Positions 8,120-16,196 of a DNA stretch of 36,702 nucleotides are shown piece by piece. The position numbers were made by a program, and so were the translations under genes. This stretch comes from Paraburkholderia madseniana (GTDB lineage Bacteria; Pseudomonadota; Gammaproteobacteria; Burkholderiales; Burkholderiaceae), in contig NZ_VOSW01000094.1 in NCBI RefSeq assembly GCF_009690905.1, forward strand, positions 1 to 36,702, written 5' to 3'. Each line of letters starts with the position of its first letter. Positions within the stretch are counted from its first letter, which is position 1. The notes under the pieces were generated by a model that saw only the letters and a program-made list of their open reading frames with translations, did no database searches and was not told the origin of the DNA.

Positions 8120-9637
8120 ATGAAGCCGATCTGGATAGTAGACGACGATCAATCGATTCGCTGGGTGCTTGAAAAAGCGCTCGCCCGCGAAAACTTCGCG
8201 ACACGCAGCTTCGCGAACGTGCGCGAGGCATCGGCCGCGCTCGATCACGACAGCCCGCAGGTGCTGGTGTCCGACATCAGGATGCCTGGCGGCTCCGGCC
8301 TCGAATTGCTGCAAACCGTCCGCGACAAGGTGCCGGGCCTGCCCGTCATCATCATGACGGCGTTCTCGGACCTGGACAGTGCGGTCGCCGCATTCCAGGG
8401 CGGGGCATTCGAATACCTCGCCAAACCGTTCGACGTCGACAAGGCAGTCGAGCTGATCCGTCGCGCGGTGGACGAAAGCATGCGCGGCGAACAGACGTGG
8501 GACGACCGCGTTGCCGATGCACCGGAAATGCTCGGCCAGGCGCCGGCGATGCAGGACATGTTTCGCGCGATCGGCCGGCTGTCGCATTCCGCGGCCACCG
8601 TGCTCATTACCGGCGAATCAGGCACCGGAAAGGAACTGGTCGCGCGTGCGTTGCACCGACATAGCCCACGCGCGAACGGTCCCTTCATCGCGCTTAACAC
8701 GGCGGCAATTCCGAAGGATCTGTTGGAATCCGAATTGTTCGGTCATGAGCGCGGAGCATTTACCGGCGCGCAGGCCATGCGCCAGGGGCGCTTCGAGCAG
8801 GCCGAGAACGGCACGCTGTTTCTCGATGAAATCGGCGACATGCCGTTCGATCTGCAGACGCGCCTGTTGCGGGTGCTGTCGGACGGGCAGTTCTATCGCG
8901 TCGGTGGTCACAATCCGTTGCGCGCCAATGTGCGCGTGATCGCCGCGACGCATCAGAACCTCGAATCGCGCGTGCGTCAGGGCTTGTTCCGCGAGGATTT
9001 GTATCACCGGCTCAATGTGATCCGCTTGCGTTTGCCGGCCTTGCGCGAGCGTAGCGAAGATATTCCGCTGCTTACGCGCCACTTCCTGCAAAAGAGTGCG
9101 CGCGATCTGGGCGTGGAGCCTAAGCGTGTGTCGGAAGAGGCGCTCGCTTATCTGGCATCGCTGCCGTTTCCGGGCAACGTGCGTCAACTGGAGAATCTTG
9201 CCAACTGGCTCACGGTGATGGCGCCGGCGCAGACCATCGAGATCAAGGACTTGCCGCCCGATCTGGGCCCCACGCAAGTCGGCGTGGCCGATCTCGCGGG
9301 CGGTGGCAACGGCGTGATCGGTGCGGGTGAAGCAGGGCTCGCCGGCGGCGCGCCGATCAACGGCATCAGCGCGGCCACTCATCCGGCCAGCGCTGCCGGC
9401 ATGCCTGTCGCGACCACCGTCGCCGCTTGGGAAGGCGGCTTGCGCACCGAAGTCGCGCGGATGTTGCGCGAGAATGCGGCCGACGTCATGGATGAACTCG
9501 CGCGCCGCTTCGAAGCGGCGGTGATTCGCGAGGCGCTGGATTTCACGCGCGGACGCAAGGTAGAGGCGGCGGAGCGGCTCGGCATTGGCCGCAATACGAT
9601 TACGCGCAAGATTCAGGAACTCAATCTCGAGCCCTGA
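8120..9637 (+). CDS. glnG: Nitrogen regulation response regulator NtrC
   Basis: A 505-residue sigma-54 activator. The receiver domain (1-120) has the acidic pair IVDDDQ and phospho-acceptor Asp52 (LVSDIRMPGG). The AAA+ domain follows with Walker A GESGTGKE, the sigma-54 contact loop ERGAFTGAQ, Walker B GTLFLDEIGD and the arginine-rich sensor regions. The Fis-type helix-turn-helix ends the protein (RKVEAAERLGIGRNTITRKI). Between them is a Gly/Ala-rich linker of about 65 residues (roughly 375-440), longer than in enteric NtrC (about 469 residues total). It starts 33 bases after ntrB, so one transcript is likely, with weak ribosome-site identity. Its probable targets include the boxes at 4980-5066. 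Confidence 0.96.
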   Translation: MKPIWIVDDDQSIRWVLEKALARENFATRSFANVREASAALDHDSPQVLVSDIRMPGGSGLELLQTVRDKVPGLPVIIMTAFSDLDSAVAAFQGGAFEYLAKPFDVDKAVELIRRAVDESMRGEQTWDDRVADAPEMLGQAPAMQDMFRAIGRLSHSAATVLITGESGTGKELVARALHRHSPRANGPFIALNTAAIPKDLLESELFGHERGAFTGAQAMRQGRFEQAENGTLFLDEIGDMPFDLQTRLLRVLSDGQFYRVGGHNPLRANVRVIAATHQNLESRVRQGLFREDLYHRLNVIRLRLPALRERSEDIPLLTRHFLQKSARDLGVEPKRVSEEALAYLASLPFPGNVRQLENLANWLTVMAPAQTIEIKDLPPDLGPTQVGVADLAGGGNGVIGAGEAGLAGGAPINGISAATHPASAAGMPVATTVAAWEGGLRTEVARMLRENAADVMDELARRFEAAVIREALDFTRGRKVEAAERLGIGRNTITRKIQELNLEP

Positions 9638-9651
9638 GGTTTGCGCGGTTA

Positions 9652-9679
9652 GCCGGGGCGGTTTGTCAGCCGCCCCGGC
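9652..9679 (+). terminator. Hairpin after ntrC
   Basis: GCCGGGGCGG (9652-9661) and CCGCCCCGGC (9670-9679) form a perfect 10-bp stem with an 8-base loop, 15 bases after the ntrC stop. Only a broken T stretch follows (AGTTGTTACTT), so termination strength is uncertain. 9680-9846 holds no gene. Confidence 0.6.
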
Positions 9680-9846
9680 AGTTGTTACTTAGGCTGCCCC
9701 GTTAGGTCGGCTCCTGGGCAATCCCGCAGGCACCGCCGCATGGACAGCTTCGTCGGCTGTACCGTCCGCCGCTCCGGCGCGCAGCGGCAAAGGCTCTCCG
9801 GCCCCCGCAAGGCCTAATCGAAGCTGTTTTCATTCGACAGCCCGCG

Positions 9847-12120
9847 ATGCCCGCTTCTCCCGCTCTTTTCTCCTGGCCGCTTTCTTCCGATCCCTTTCTG
9901 TCGCTCGAAGCGCTCGACGACCCTGACGCGCTCGCGTGGGTCGAATCGCAGAACGCCCGCACGCGTGCCGCGTGGTGCAGCAGCGCGGAATTCGAGTCGC
10001 TCAAACAGCGGCTTGCCGACGCTTATCTGCCGCGCGAGCGTCCGGTCGTCCCCGATCGCTGGAAGGAGTGGGCCTACGATCTGTGGCAGGACGAGCGCAA
10101 TCCCAAAGGCATCTGGCGGCGCACGACGTGGGCGGCCTGGCGCAGTGGCGCACCCGTCTGGCAGAACCTGCTCGACTTCGACGCGCTTGGTGCAGCCGAA
10201 GGCACGCCATGGGTCTGCGCCGAACTCGACATTCTTTATCCGGATGGCGATCGCGCGCTGGTCACGCTGTCGCCGGGAGGCTCGGATGCGCTGGTGGTAC
10301 GCGAGTTCGACATTGACGCGCGACGGTTTGTCGACGACGGCTTCGTGATTGCGAAGGCCGGCAAGCACACGGCCTCGTGGATCGATCGGGACACGCTTTA
10401 TGTCGGCTGGGACAACGGCCGCAAGACGCTGACGCGCTCTGGCTATCCGCGCGAAGTGCGGCGTTGGACGCGAGGGAGCGCACTGACCGACGCGCCGGTG
10501 GTCTTCAAAGGGGCGTTTGGCGACATCGGTGTGGAGGCTCACTACGATCCGATCGAGCGGCGCCACACGGTGGTGAGCAGCGTCGATTTCTTCGATTCGT
10601 ATACGTACTACCTCGATGGCACCGATGGCGCTGCGGACGCGACCCATGCCGCCGGTGTGACCCACGCGGCCAATGAGCGCAATCCCGCTAATGCGGTTAA
10701 TGCAGGCAGCGTTACCAATAGCGCGAGCGCTTGGCTGCAGTACGACGTGCCGTCGCACGTCGCGGTCGGCGGCTGGCAAGGCTGGCTGCTGCTCGAGCCG
10801 CGCCTCGATTGGGACTGCAATGGCGTGCGCTATCCGGGCGGCGCGTTACTGGCGATCCGCGAAGCCGCATTCTTGCGTGGCGAGCGTGACGTGGTGCCGC
10901 TTTTCACACCGACATCGCAAACCTCCGCCTGCGAGTGGACACACACGCGCAATCACCTGATCGTGTCGTACCTGGAAGATGTGCAGAGCAAGACCTTGCT
11001 GTGGACCCCGTCGCAAGCGGCCGATCAAGCCTGGCAATGGCATCAACGCCTCTTTCCGTCGCGTGACGATGTGCAAGCCGACGTCTCACCGATCGAGCCG
11101 ACGCTGAACGATGAAGTGTTTGTCGATACCGACGACTATTTGCAACCGCCTGCGTACTGGCTCACCGATCTTGCCCAGAATGACCTGACCGATTGGACGT
11201 TGCTCGACCGCTGGCCGACTCAGTTCGATGCGGCGCCGTTCGCGGTGACGCGTGGGCACGCGGTGTCCGCGGACGGCACGCGGGTGCCGTACACCGTGAT
11301 CGGACCGCGGGTTGCGCAACAAACTGCGCAAGAGCAGACGACGCAGACCGCGCAGCAGACGCGCGATCAAGTGTACGAGCGGACGCATGAGCAAACGGAC
11401 GAGCAAGCGCAGGAGCAAGCGCGCCCCTGCTTGCTCAACGGTTACGGCGGCTTCGCGATTCCGTTGCTGCCAGGTTATCTGACCGGGCCGGGCATCGGCT
11501 GGCTCGAGCGGGGTGGCGTGTACGTCGTGGCGCATATTCGCGGTGGCGGCGAGTTCGGTACGCAGTGGCATACGGCGGCGCAGGGCGAGCATCGGCAGCG
11601 CTCGTTCGACGATTTCATCGCGGTGGCCGAGGCGCTCATCAGCACAGGCGTGACCAGCGCCGCGCAACTCGGCATTCAGGGGGGCAGCAACGGCGGCCTG
11701 CTGGTCGCGGCGAGCATGGTGCAGCGACCCGAATTATTCGGCGCCGTGGTGTGCGAGGTGCCGCTGCTCGACATGAGCCGCTATCACCTGCTGCACGCGG
11801 GCGCGTCATGGATCGATGAATACGGCGATCCGGACGAACCCGACGCAGCACGCGTGCTGGCGGCTTACTCGCCCTATCATCGCGTGAGTGCGGACGTGGC
11901 GTATCCGCCGGTGCTGTTCACCACGTCGACTGCTGACGATCGTGTGCACCCCGGACACGCGCGCAAGATGGCCGCGCGCATGCAGGCGCTGGGCGCAGTG
12001 AAGGTCTGGTATCGGGAGAACACGGAAGGGGGCCACGGCGGCTCCGATGAGCTGGAGCAGGCCGGGCATGATGCGATGGTGTTCGAGTTCTTGTGGCGCT
12101 GTTTGAACGGGCCGGCGTAG
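9847..12120 (+). CDS. S9A-family prolyl oligopeptidase-like serine peptidase
   Basis: A 757-residue cytoplasmic protein (no signal peptide). The N-terminal two-thirds is the beta-propeller typical of S9A enzymes (DRWKEWAYDLWQDERNPKGIWRR, VSPGGSDALVVREFD). The C-terminal alpha/beta-hydrolase has the nucleophile motif GGSNGG with Ser614, an acidic residue in TADDRVHPGH (Asp698 the likelier member), and His730 in TEGGHGGS. Members cleave short peptides, often after proline or basic residues; the substrate here is not determinable. Two low-complexity insertions stand out: an Ala/Asn/Thr-rich segment at about 259-296 and a Gln/Thr/Glu-rich stretch at about 489-527, between the strands that open the hydrolase domain. 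Shine-Dalgarno is weak. Confidence 0.88.
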   Translation: MPASPALFSWPLSSDPFLSLEALDDPDALAWVESQNARTRAAWCSSAEFESLKQRLADAYLPRERPVVPDRWKEWAYDLWQDERNPKGIWRRTTWAAWRSGAPVWQNLLDFDALGAAEGTPWVCAELDILYPDGDRALVTLSPGGSDALVVREFDIDARRFVDDGFVIAKAGKHTASWIDRDTLYVGWDNGRKTLTRSGYPREVRRWTRGSALTDAPVVFKGAFGDIGVEAHYDPIERRHTVVSSVDFFDSYTYYLDGTDGAADATHAAGVTHAANERNPANAVNAGSVTNSASAWLQYDVPSHVAVGGWQGWLLLEPRLDWDCNGVRYPGGALLAIREAAFLRGERDVVPLFTPTSQTSACEWTHTRNHLIVSYLEDVQSKTLLWTPSQAADQAWQWHQRLFPSRDDVQADVSPIEPTLNDEVFVDTDDYLQPPAYWLTDLAQNDLTDWTLLDRWPTQFDAAPFAVTRGHAVSADGTRVPYTVIGPRVAQQTAQEQTTQTAQQTRDQVYERTHEQTDEQAQEQARPCLLNGYGGFAIPLLPGYLTGPGIGWLERGGVYVVAHIRGGGEFGTQWHTAAQGEHRQRSFDDFIAVAEALISTGVTSAAQLGIQGGSNGGLLVAASMVQRPELFGAVVCEVPLLDMSRYHLLHAGASWIDEYGDPDEPDAARVLAAYSPYHRVSADVAYPPVLFTTSTADDRVHPGHARKMAARMQALGAVKVWYRENTEGGHGGSDELEQAGHDAMVFEFLWRCLNGPA

Positions 12121-12188
12121 GCTTTTGAAACAGAGGCCGGCTGCCGCTCCGCTCTGATCTTGCTGAGGCCCCGCTTGGGGCCGCGCGT

Positions 12189-12965
12189 TCAGTCGATCTG
12201 GGCGACCACCGGCGCGTGGTCCGACGGTTGCTCCCATTTGCGCGGCACCTTGTCGACATCGCAGGCCGAGCACGCTTCTGCAAGCGCTTTCGACAGCAGA
12301 ATATGGTCGATACGCATCCCCGCGTTACGGCGGAACGCCATCATCCGGTAGTCCCACCACGAATAGATTTTCTCCGGCTGCTCGAACTGACGGAACGCAT
12401 CGATGAGACCAAGTTCGACCAGCCGCACGAACTCGGCGCGCTCTTCGGGCGACACCAGATTCTGGCCTTCCCATGCTTTCGGATCGTGCACGTCGCGATC
12501 TTCCGGCGCGATGTTGTAGTCGCCGAGCAGCGCGAGTTTCGGATACACCGCCATTTCGCTCGCGATCCAGTCGTGCAGGGCGGAGAGCCAGCTCAGCTTG
12601 TAGGCGAATTTGTCGGTGCCCGGCGCCTGGCCGTTCGGGAAGTATGCGGAGATGATGCGCACGCCCTCGACGGTCGCGGCGATCACGCGTTGCTGCGGGT
12701 CCTCGAAGCCGGGGATATTGCGCACGATGCTGCTTTCGTCGACGTTCAGGCCTTCGCGCACGAGGATGCCGACGCCGTTATAGGTCTTCTGGCCCGCGAA
12801 CCAGCTCCGGTAACCTTTTGCTTCGAGTTCGGCGCGAGGGAATTTGTCGTCGGTCAGCTTCAATTCCTGAAGGCACAGCACGTCCGCGTGACTGGTTTCG
12901 AGCCAGTCGGTGACGTGCTGCAGGCGGACTTTGAGGGAGTTGACGTTCCAGGTGGCGATTTTCAT
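12189..12965 (-). CDS. xth: Exodeoxyribonuclease III (AP endonuclease family)
   Basis: A 258-residue member of the ExoIII/APE1 endonuclease-exonuclease-phosphatase family. Signatures run from the start: MKIATWNVNSLKVRL, the metal-binding Glu in LCLQELKL, KTYNGVGILVR, ISAYFPNG, the GDYNIAP loop, RRNAGMRIDHILLS and the terminal SDHAPV with the catalytic Asp-His pair. It cuts at abasic sites and removes 3' nucleotides or 3' blocking groups in base-excision repair. A GAGAAC ribosome site lies just before the ATG. It is convergent with the S9A peptidase gene (68-base gap containing a GGCCCC-GCTT-GGGGCC hairpin) and divergent from the small gene at 13223. Confidence 0.95.
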   Translation of the reverse strand: MKIATWNVNSLKVRLQHVTDWLETSHADVLCLQELKLTDDKFPRAELEAKGYRSWFAGQKTYNGVGILVREGLNVDESSIVRNIPGFEDPQQRVIAATVEGVRIISAYFPNGQAPGTDKFAYKLSWLSALHDWIASEMAVYPKLALLGDYNIAPEDRDVHDPKAWEGQNLVSPEERAEFVRLVELGLIDAFRQFEQPEKIYSWWDYRMMAFRRNAGMRIDHILLSKALAEACSACDVDKVPRKWEQPSDHAPVVAQID

Positions 12966-13222
12966 AAAGTTCTCACATTCTTGCTGGGCAAGGCTTTGTG
13001 GGGCACTGACCCCGCGTTCCGCTTTGTTTTTGCTTCAGCGACGACCCGTCTGGCGACCCGGATTCGGATTGGCAGGATCGGGGCGATTCCGATAGTCCCG
13101 CATCTTATCGCGCGAGGCGAGCGACGGTGAAAATTGCCCCGGCGGCCGTCGAAAATAAAAGCCCGACGCCGTCATGCCGCGGCGTATAGTGGGATCACCT
13201 TTACGCGCATCGGGAATGCATC

Positions 13223-13510
13223 ATGGCCCAACTATATCCAGCCCTTTATAAGGACTTCGAAGTGCATCCGCTGGTGTTTTCGCGGCAGTTCGACAAGTTC
13301 GACGGTCACAAGCGTCATGCCGAAGGTTACGACGTGGCGGTACGTGTATGCCGGCCGGGCGCGATCAGCGGCTCGAAGGCAAGCCGCGTGTTTCGTCTGG
13401 TGCTGCCGTCCACGTTCTCCGATTTCGGCGTGGCGAAACGCAGCGCGAGCCAGTACGGCGCGGACATCATCGACGGCAAAGTGGACGGCGCGACGGTCGA
13501 GGATCTCTGA
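13223..13510 (+). CDS. Small conserved hypothetical protein (possibly DUF3022)
   Basis: A 95-residue soluble protein (MAQLYPALYKDF...) with no signal peptide, membrane segment or catalytic motif that I recognise. It begins with an aromatic-rich patch (YPALYKDFEVHPLVFSRQFDKF), followed by a basic strand region with VRVCRPG, and ends acidic. I recall a Burkholderia-restricted family DUF3022 of about this size in this kind of setting, but I am not certain of the match. Codon use fits the neighbouring genes, with G/C at nearly every third position, which supports its being real. It precedes the initiator tRNA gene on the same strand. Confidence 0.7.
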   Translation: MAQLYPALYKDFEVHPLVFSRQFDKFDGHKRHAEGYDVAVRVCRPGAISGSKASRVFRLVLPSTFSDFGVAKRSASQYGADIIDGKVDGATVEDL

Positions 13511-13596
13511 GTCGCCTGCTCATGCGCCGCATTCACTTGCTGCACGAGTGTGGACACGCGACGGGCACCTCATTTGAAATTATTTGATCCGATTGT

Positions 13597-13625
13597 TTGA
13601 CGTCTCGCGAACGGCCCTATATACT
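13597..13625 (+). promoter_or_regulatory. Sigma-70 promoter of the tRNA-fMet gene
   Basis: TTGACG (13597-13602) and TATACT (13620-13625) are separated by 17 bases, close to the consensus. The predicted start is about 13632, six bases before the mature tRNA. This makes the tRNA an independent transcription unit. Confidence 0.8.
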
Positions 13626-13637
13626 CTTTTTCTCTGA

Positions 13638-13714
<77 letters not shown>

Positions 13715-13726
13715 AGCATTGTTGAA

Positions 13727-13757
13727 AGCCCGCTAGCGCAAGCTACGCGGGCTTTTT
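13727..13757 (+). terminator. Terminator of the tRNA-fMet gene
   Basis: AGCCCGCTAGC and GCTACGCGGGCT form a stem with a GCAA tetraloop and one bulged base, followed by five T residues. It lies just after the tRNA 3' end and completes the single-gene unit. Confidence 0.85.
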
Positions 13758-13806
13758 AACTTCTGCCGTCTGCTCACATGCGTGCATGCGCCACGCGCGC
13801 TTGCAT

Positions 13807-14505
13807 TCACTCCGACTCGATCGCCCAGTCCACCGCCGCTTGCGCATGCAATGCGGTCGTGTCGAACACGGGTAGCGCCGAATCTTCCGGCTTGATCAGC
13901 AAGGTGATTTCCGTACAGCCGAGAATCACCGCCTGCGCACCCCGCGCGGCAAGTGCTTCGATCACACGTTGATATACCGCACGCGAGGCGTCATTCACTT
14001 TGCCGTGGCACAGTTCGTCGTAGATGATGCGGTGCACATCCGCGCGTTCGGCTTCATCGGGAATCAGCGTCTCGAGGTCGTAGCGTTCGCGTAAGCGCCC
14101 TGTGTAAAACGTCTGCTCCATCGTATAGCGCGTACCCAGTAAGCCCACCCGCGTGATTCCTGCGGCGCGCAGCGCGTTGCCGGTCGGATCGGCGATGTGC
14201 AGGAAGGGCACGCCGATCGCCTGTTCGATCGATTCATACACGCGATGCATGGTGTTGGTCGCCAGTATCACCAGGTCGGCGCCGCCGCGTTCGAGTTGGC
14301 GTGCGGCGTCGGCCAACTGATCGCCGAGCGCGGTCCAGTTGCCGGCGCGCTGGTTGGCCTCGATCGGCGCGAAATCGACCGTCAGCATCAGGCTGCGGGC
14401 GTTGTGGTGGCCGCCGAGGCGCGCCTTGGCGTGGCGGTTCAGGAGCCTGTAGTACTCGGTGGACGACTCCCAACTCATTCCGCCGATCACGCCGATGGTT
14501 TTCAT
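13807..14505 (-). CDS. ygeA: YgeA-type broad-specificity amino acid racemase
   Basis: A 232-residue member of the aspartate/glutamate racemase superfamily, taken from the ATG at 14505 (MKTIGVIGGMSWES), with GGAG upstream; the longer in-frame extension to 14598 has no family likeness. It follows E. coli YgeA closely: LATNTMH, LLGTRYTMEQ, LGCTEI and PVFDTTALHA. The two catalytic positions fall at Thr83 and Cys197, as in YgeA, where Thr replaces the first Cys of classical aspartate racemases. The enzyme interconverts L and D amino acids without pyridoxal phosphate and is cytoplasmic. A hydantoin-racemase role is a less likely alternative. It is divergent from the CodA-like gene. Confidence 0.9.
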   Translation of the reverse strand: MKTIGVIGGMSWESSTEYYRLLNRHAKARLGGHHNARSLMLTVDFAPIEANQRAGNWTALGDQLADAARQLERGGADLVILATNTMHRVYESIEQAIGVPFLHIADPTGNALRAAGITRVGLLGTRYTMEQTFYTGRLRERYDLETLIPDEAERADVHRIIYDELCHGKVNDASRAVYQRVIEALAARGAQAVILGCTEITLLIKPEDSALPVFDTTALHAQAAVDWAIESE

Positions 14506-14719
14506 GGTCTTGCTCCGTTGGTGGATGATGCAGGCGGTTGCGTGTCGAATGCCGGGCATCGAACGTGTGGAAAGTCGAGTATAGGCGGGCGTTGTCATTC
14601 GTAGCCGGTACGGATTGCTTTCCGCCCGCCGGTACGGCGTCTTGCTAAAACGCCGGCACGCAATTTCTGACGCCGATAGAATCGCAATCAGTCAAAGAGC
14701 GGTCAACAGGGAGCGAATC

Positions 14720-16021
14720 ATGGATCTGATCATCCGCCGAGCGATGCTGCCGCCGGGCGCCACATCACAGCACAAGCAGCACAAACAGCCGGTCGACATC
14801 GGCATCGAAGCGGGCCGTATCGTCGCCGTCGAACCGAATCTGGCCGCGAGCGCGCACGAAGAAATAGACGCCGCCGGGTCACTCGTCACGCCGCCATTCG
14901 TCGATCCGCATTTCCACATGGACGCGACGCTGTCGTACGGTCTGCCGCGCGTGAACGCGTCGGGCACTTTGCTGGAAGGCATCGCGCTGTGGGGCGAACT
15001 GAAGCCGGACCTCACGCAGGAGGCGCTGATCGAGCGCGCGCTGCAGTACTGCGATTGGGCTGTCGCGCGCGGTCTGCTGGCGATTCGCAGCCACGTGGAT
15101 GTGTGCGATCCGCGCTTGCTCGCGGTCGAGGCGCTGCTCGAAGTGAAGCGTCGCGTCGCGCCTTATCTCGATCTGCAACTGGTCGCGTTTCCGCAGGACG
15201 GCGTCTTGCGCAGCGCCGGCGCATTCGAGAATCTCAAGCGTGCGATTGCGATGGGCGTCGACGTGGTCGGCGGGATTCCGCATTTCGAACGCACGATGGC
15301 CGACGGCGCGCAGTCCGTGCGCATGTTGTGCGAGTTCGCGGCGGAGCAGGGCTTGCGCGTCGATATGCATTGCGACGAATCGGACGATCCGATGTCGCGC
15401 CATATCGAAACGCTCGCAGCCGAAACGCACCGGCTCGGCTTGCATGGGCGCGTCGCCGGTTCGCACCTGACTTCGATGCATTCGATGGACAACTACTACG
15501 TCAGCAAGCTCTTACCACTGATGCGCGAGTCGGGCGTCGCGGCGATCGCCAATCCGTTGATCAACATCACGCTGCAGGGTCGCAGCGACACGTATCCGAA
15601 ACGGCGCGGCATGACACGTGTGCCGGAGATGATGGCAGCGGGCATCAACGTCGCGTTCGGCCACGACTGCGTGATGGATCCGTGGTACAGCCTCGGCTCG
15701 GGCGACATGCTCGAAGTTGCGCACATGGGTTTGCATGTTGCGCAGATGACGGGCGTCGACGGTATGCATGCGTGTTTCGACGCGGTCACGGTGAATGCCG
15801 CGCGTATTCTCGGACTGGAAGGCTACGGCGTCACGCCGGGTTGCGCGGCGAATCTCGTGCTGCTCGACGCACGCGACCCGGTCGAAGCGATCCGCTTGCG
15901 CGCCGCGCGGCTCGCGGTGGTGAGTCGCGGCAAGGTGGTGAGCCGCGCGCCTGCTGCGCGCGCGGCGTTGTCGCTGGAAGGGCGTCCTGCCGAGGTGGAT
16001 TTCAAATTGCATCGCGGTTAG
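14720..16021 (+). CDS. CodA-type cytosine deaminase family amidohydrolase, Cys variant
   Basis: A 433-residue amidohydrolase from the ATG at 14720, which has GGGAG upstream. It aligns along its length with E. coli CodA: PPFVDPHFHMD (metal ligands His64, His66), AFPQDG (Gln159), HCDES (His217, Glu220), GSHLTSMHS (His249), NPLINITLQGR, DTYPKRRGMTRV, and the catalytic Asp316 in GHDCVMDPW. In CodA the residue after the catalytic Asp is Asp314, which sits against the 5-position of the pyrimidine ring; here it is Cys317. Relatives with that Asp replaced have been reported to deaminate 5-methylcytosine to thymine, so the substrate is probably not plain cytosine alone. No cytosine permease (codB) is adjacent. 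Probably cytoplasmic, one divalent metal. Confidence 0.88.
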   Translation: MDLIIRRAMLPPGATSQHKQHKQPVDIGIEAGRIVAVEPNLAASAHEEIDAAGSLVTPPFVDPHFHMDATLSYGLPRVNASGTLLEGIALWGELKPDLTQEALIERALQYCDWAVARGLLAIRSHVDVCDPRLLAVEALLEVKRRVAPYLDLQLVAFPQDGVLRSAGAFENLKRAIAMGVDVVGGIPHFERTMADGAQSVRMLCEFAAEQGLRVDMHCDESDDPMSRHIETLAAETHRLGLHGRVAGSHLTSMHSMDNYYVSKLLPLMRESGVAAIANPLINITLQGRSDTYPKRRGMTRVPEMMAAGINVAFGHDCVMDPWYSLGSGDMLEVAHMGLHVAQMTGVDGMHACFDAVTVNAARILGLEGYGVTPGCAANLVLLDARDPVEAIRLRAARLAVVSRGKVVSRAPAARAALSLEGRPAEVDFKLHRG

Positions 16022-16078
16022 CCGCCGTGCACCGTTCGCGACATACGCGCGAATGGAAAATGCAGGTGCTTGCTCATG

Positions 16079-16124
16079 AAAAAACACCCCGCATCGTTGG
16101 ACGGGTATCCAACGATGCGGGGTG
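16079..16124 (-). terminator. Terminator of the oligopeptidase A gene
   Basis: CACCCCGCATCGTTGGA (16085-16101) and its exact complement (16108-16124) make a 17-bp stem with a 6-base loop. Read on the minus strand it runs into six T residues (16084-16079). It sits 73 bases after the end of the reverse gene and also blocks the convergent forward gene at 16021. Confidence 0.9.
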
Positions 16125-16196
16125 CAGTTCAATCACCGGATTTTTAGCCGATGTCGGCGTTTATCTACAACGCCGCCGAATGCTTCAACGCAAGAT

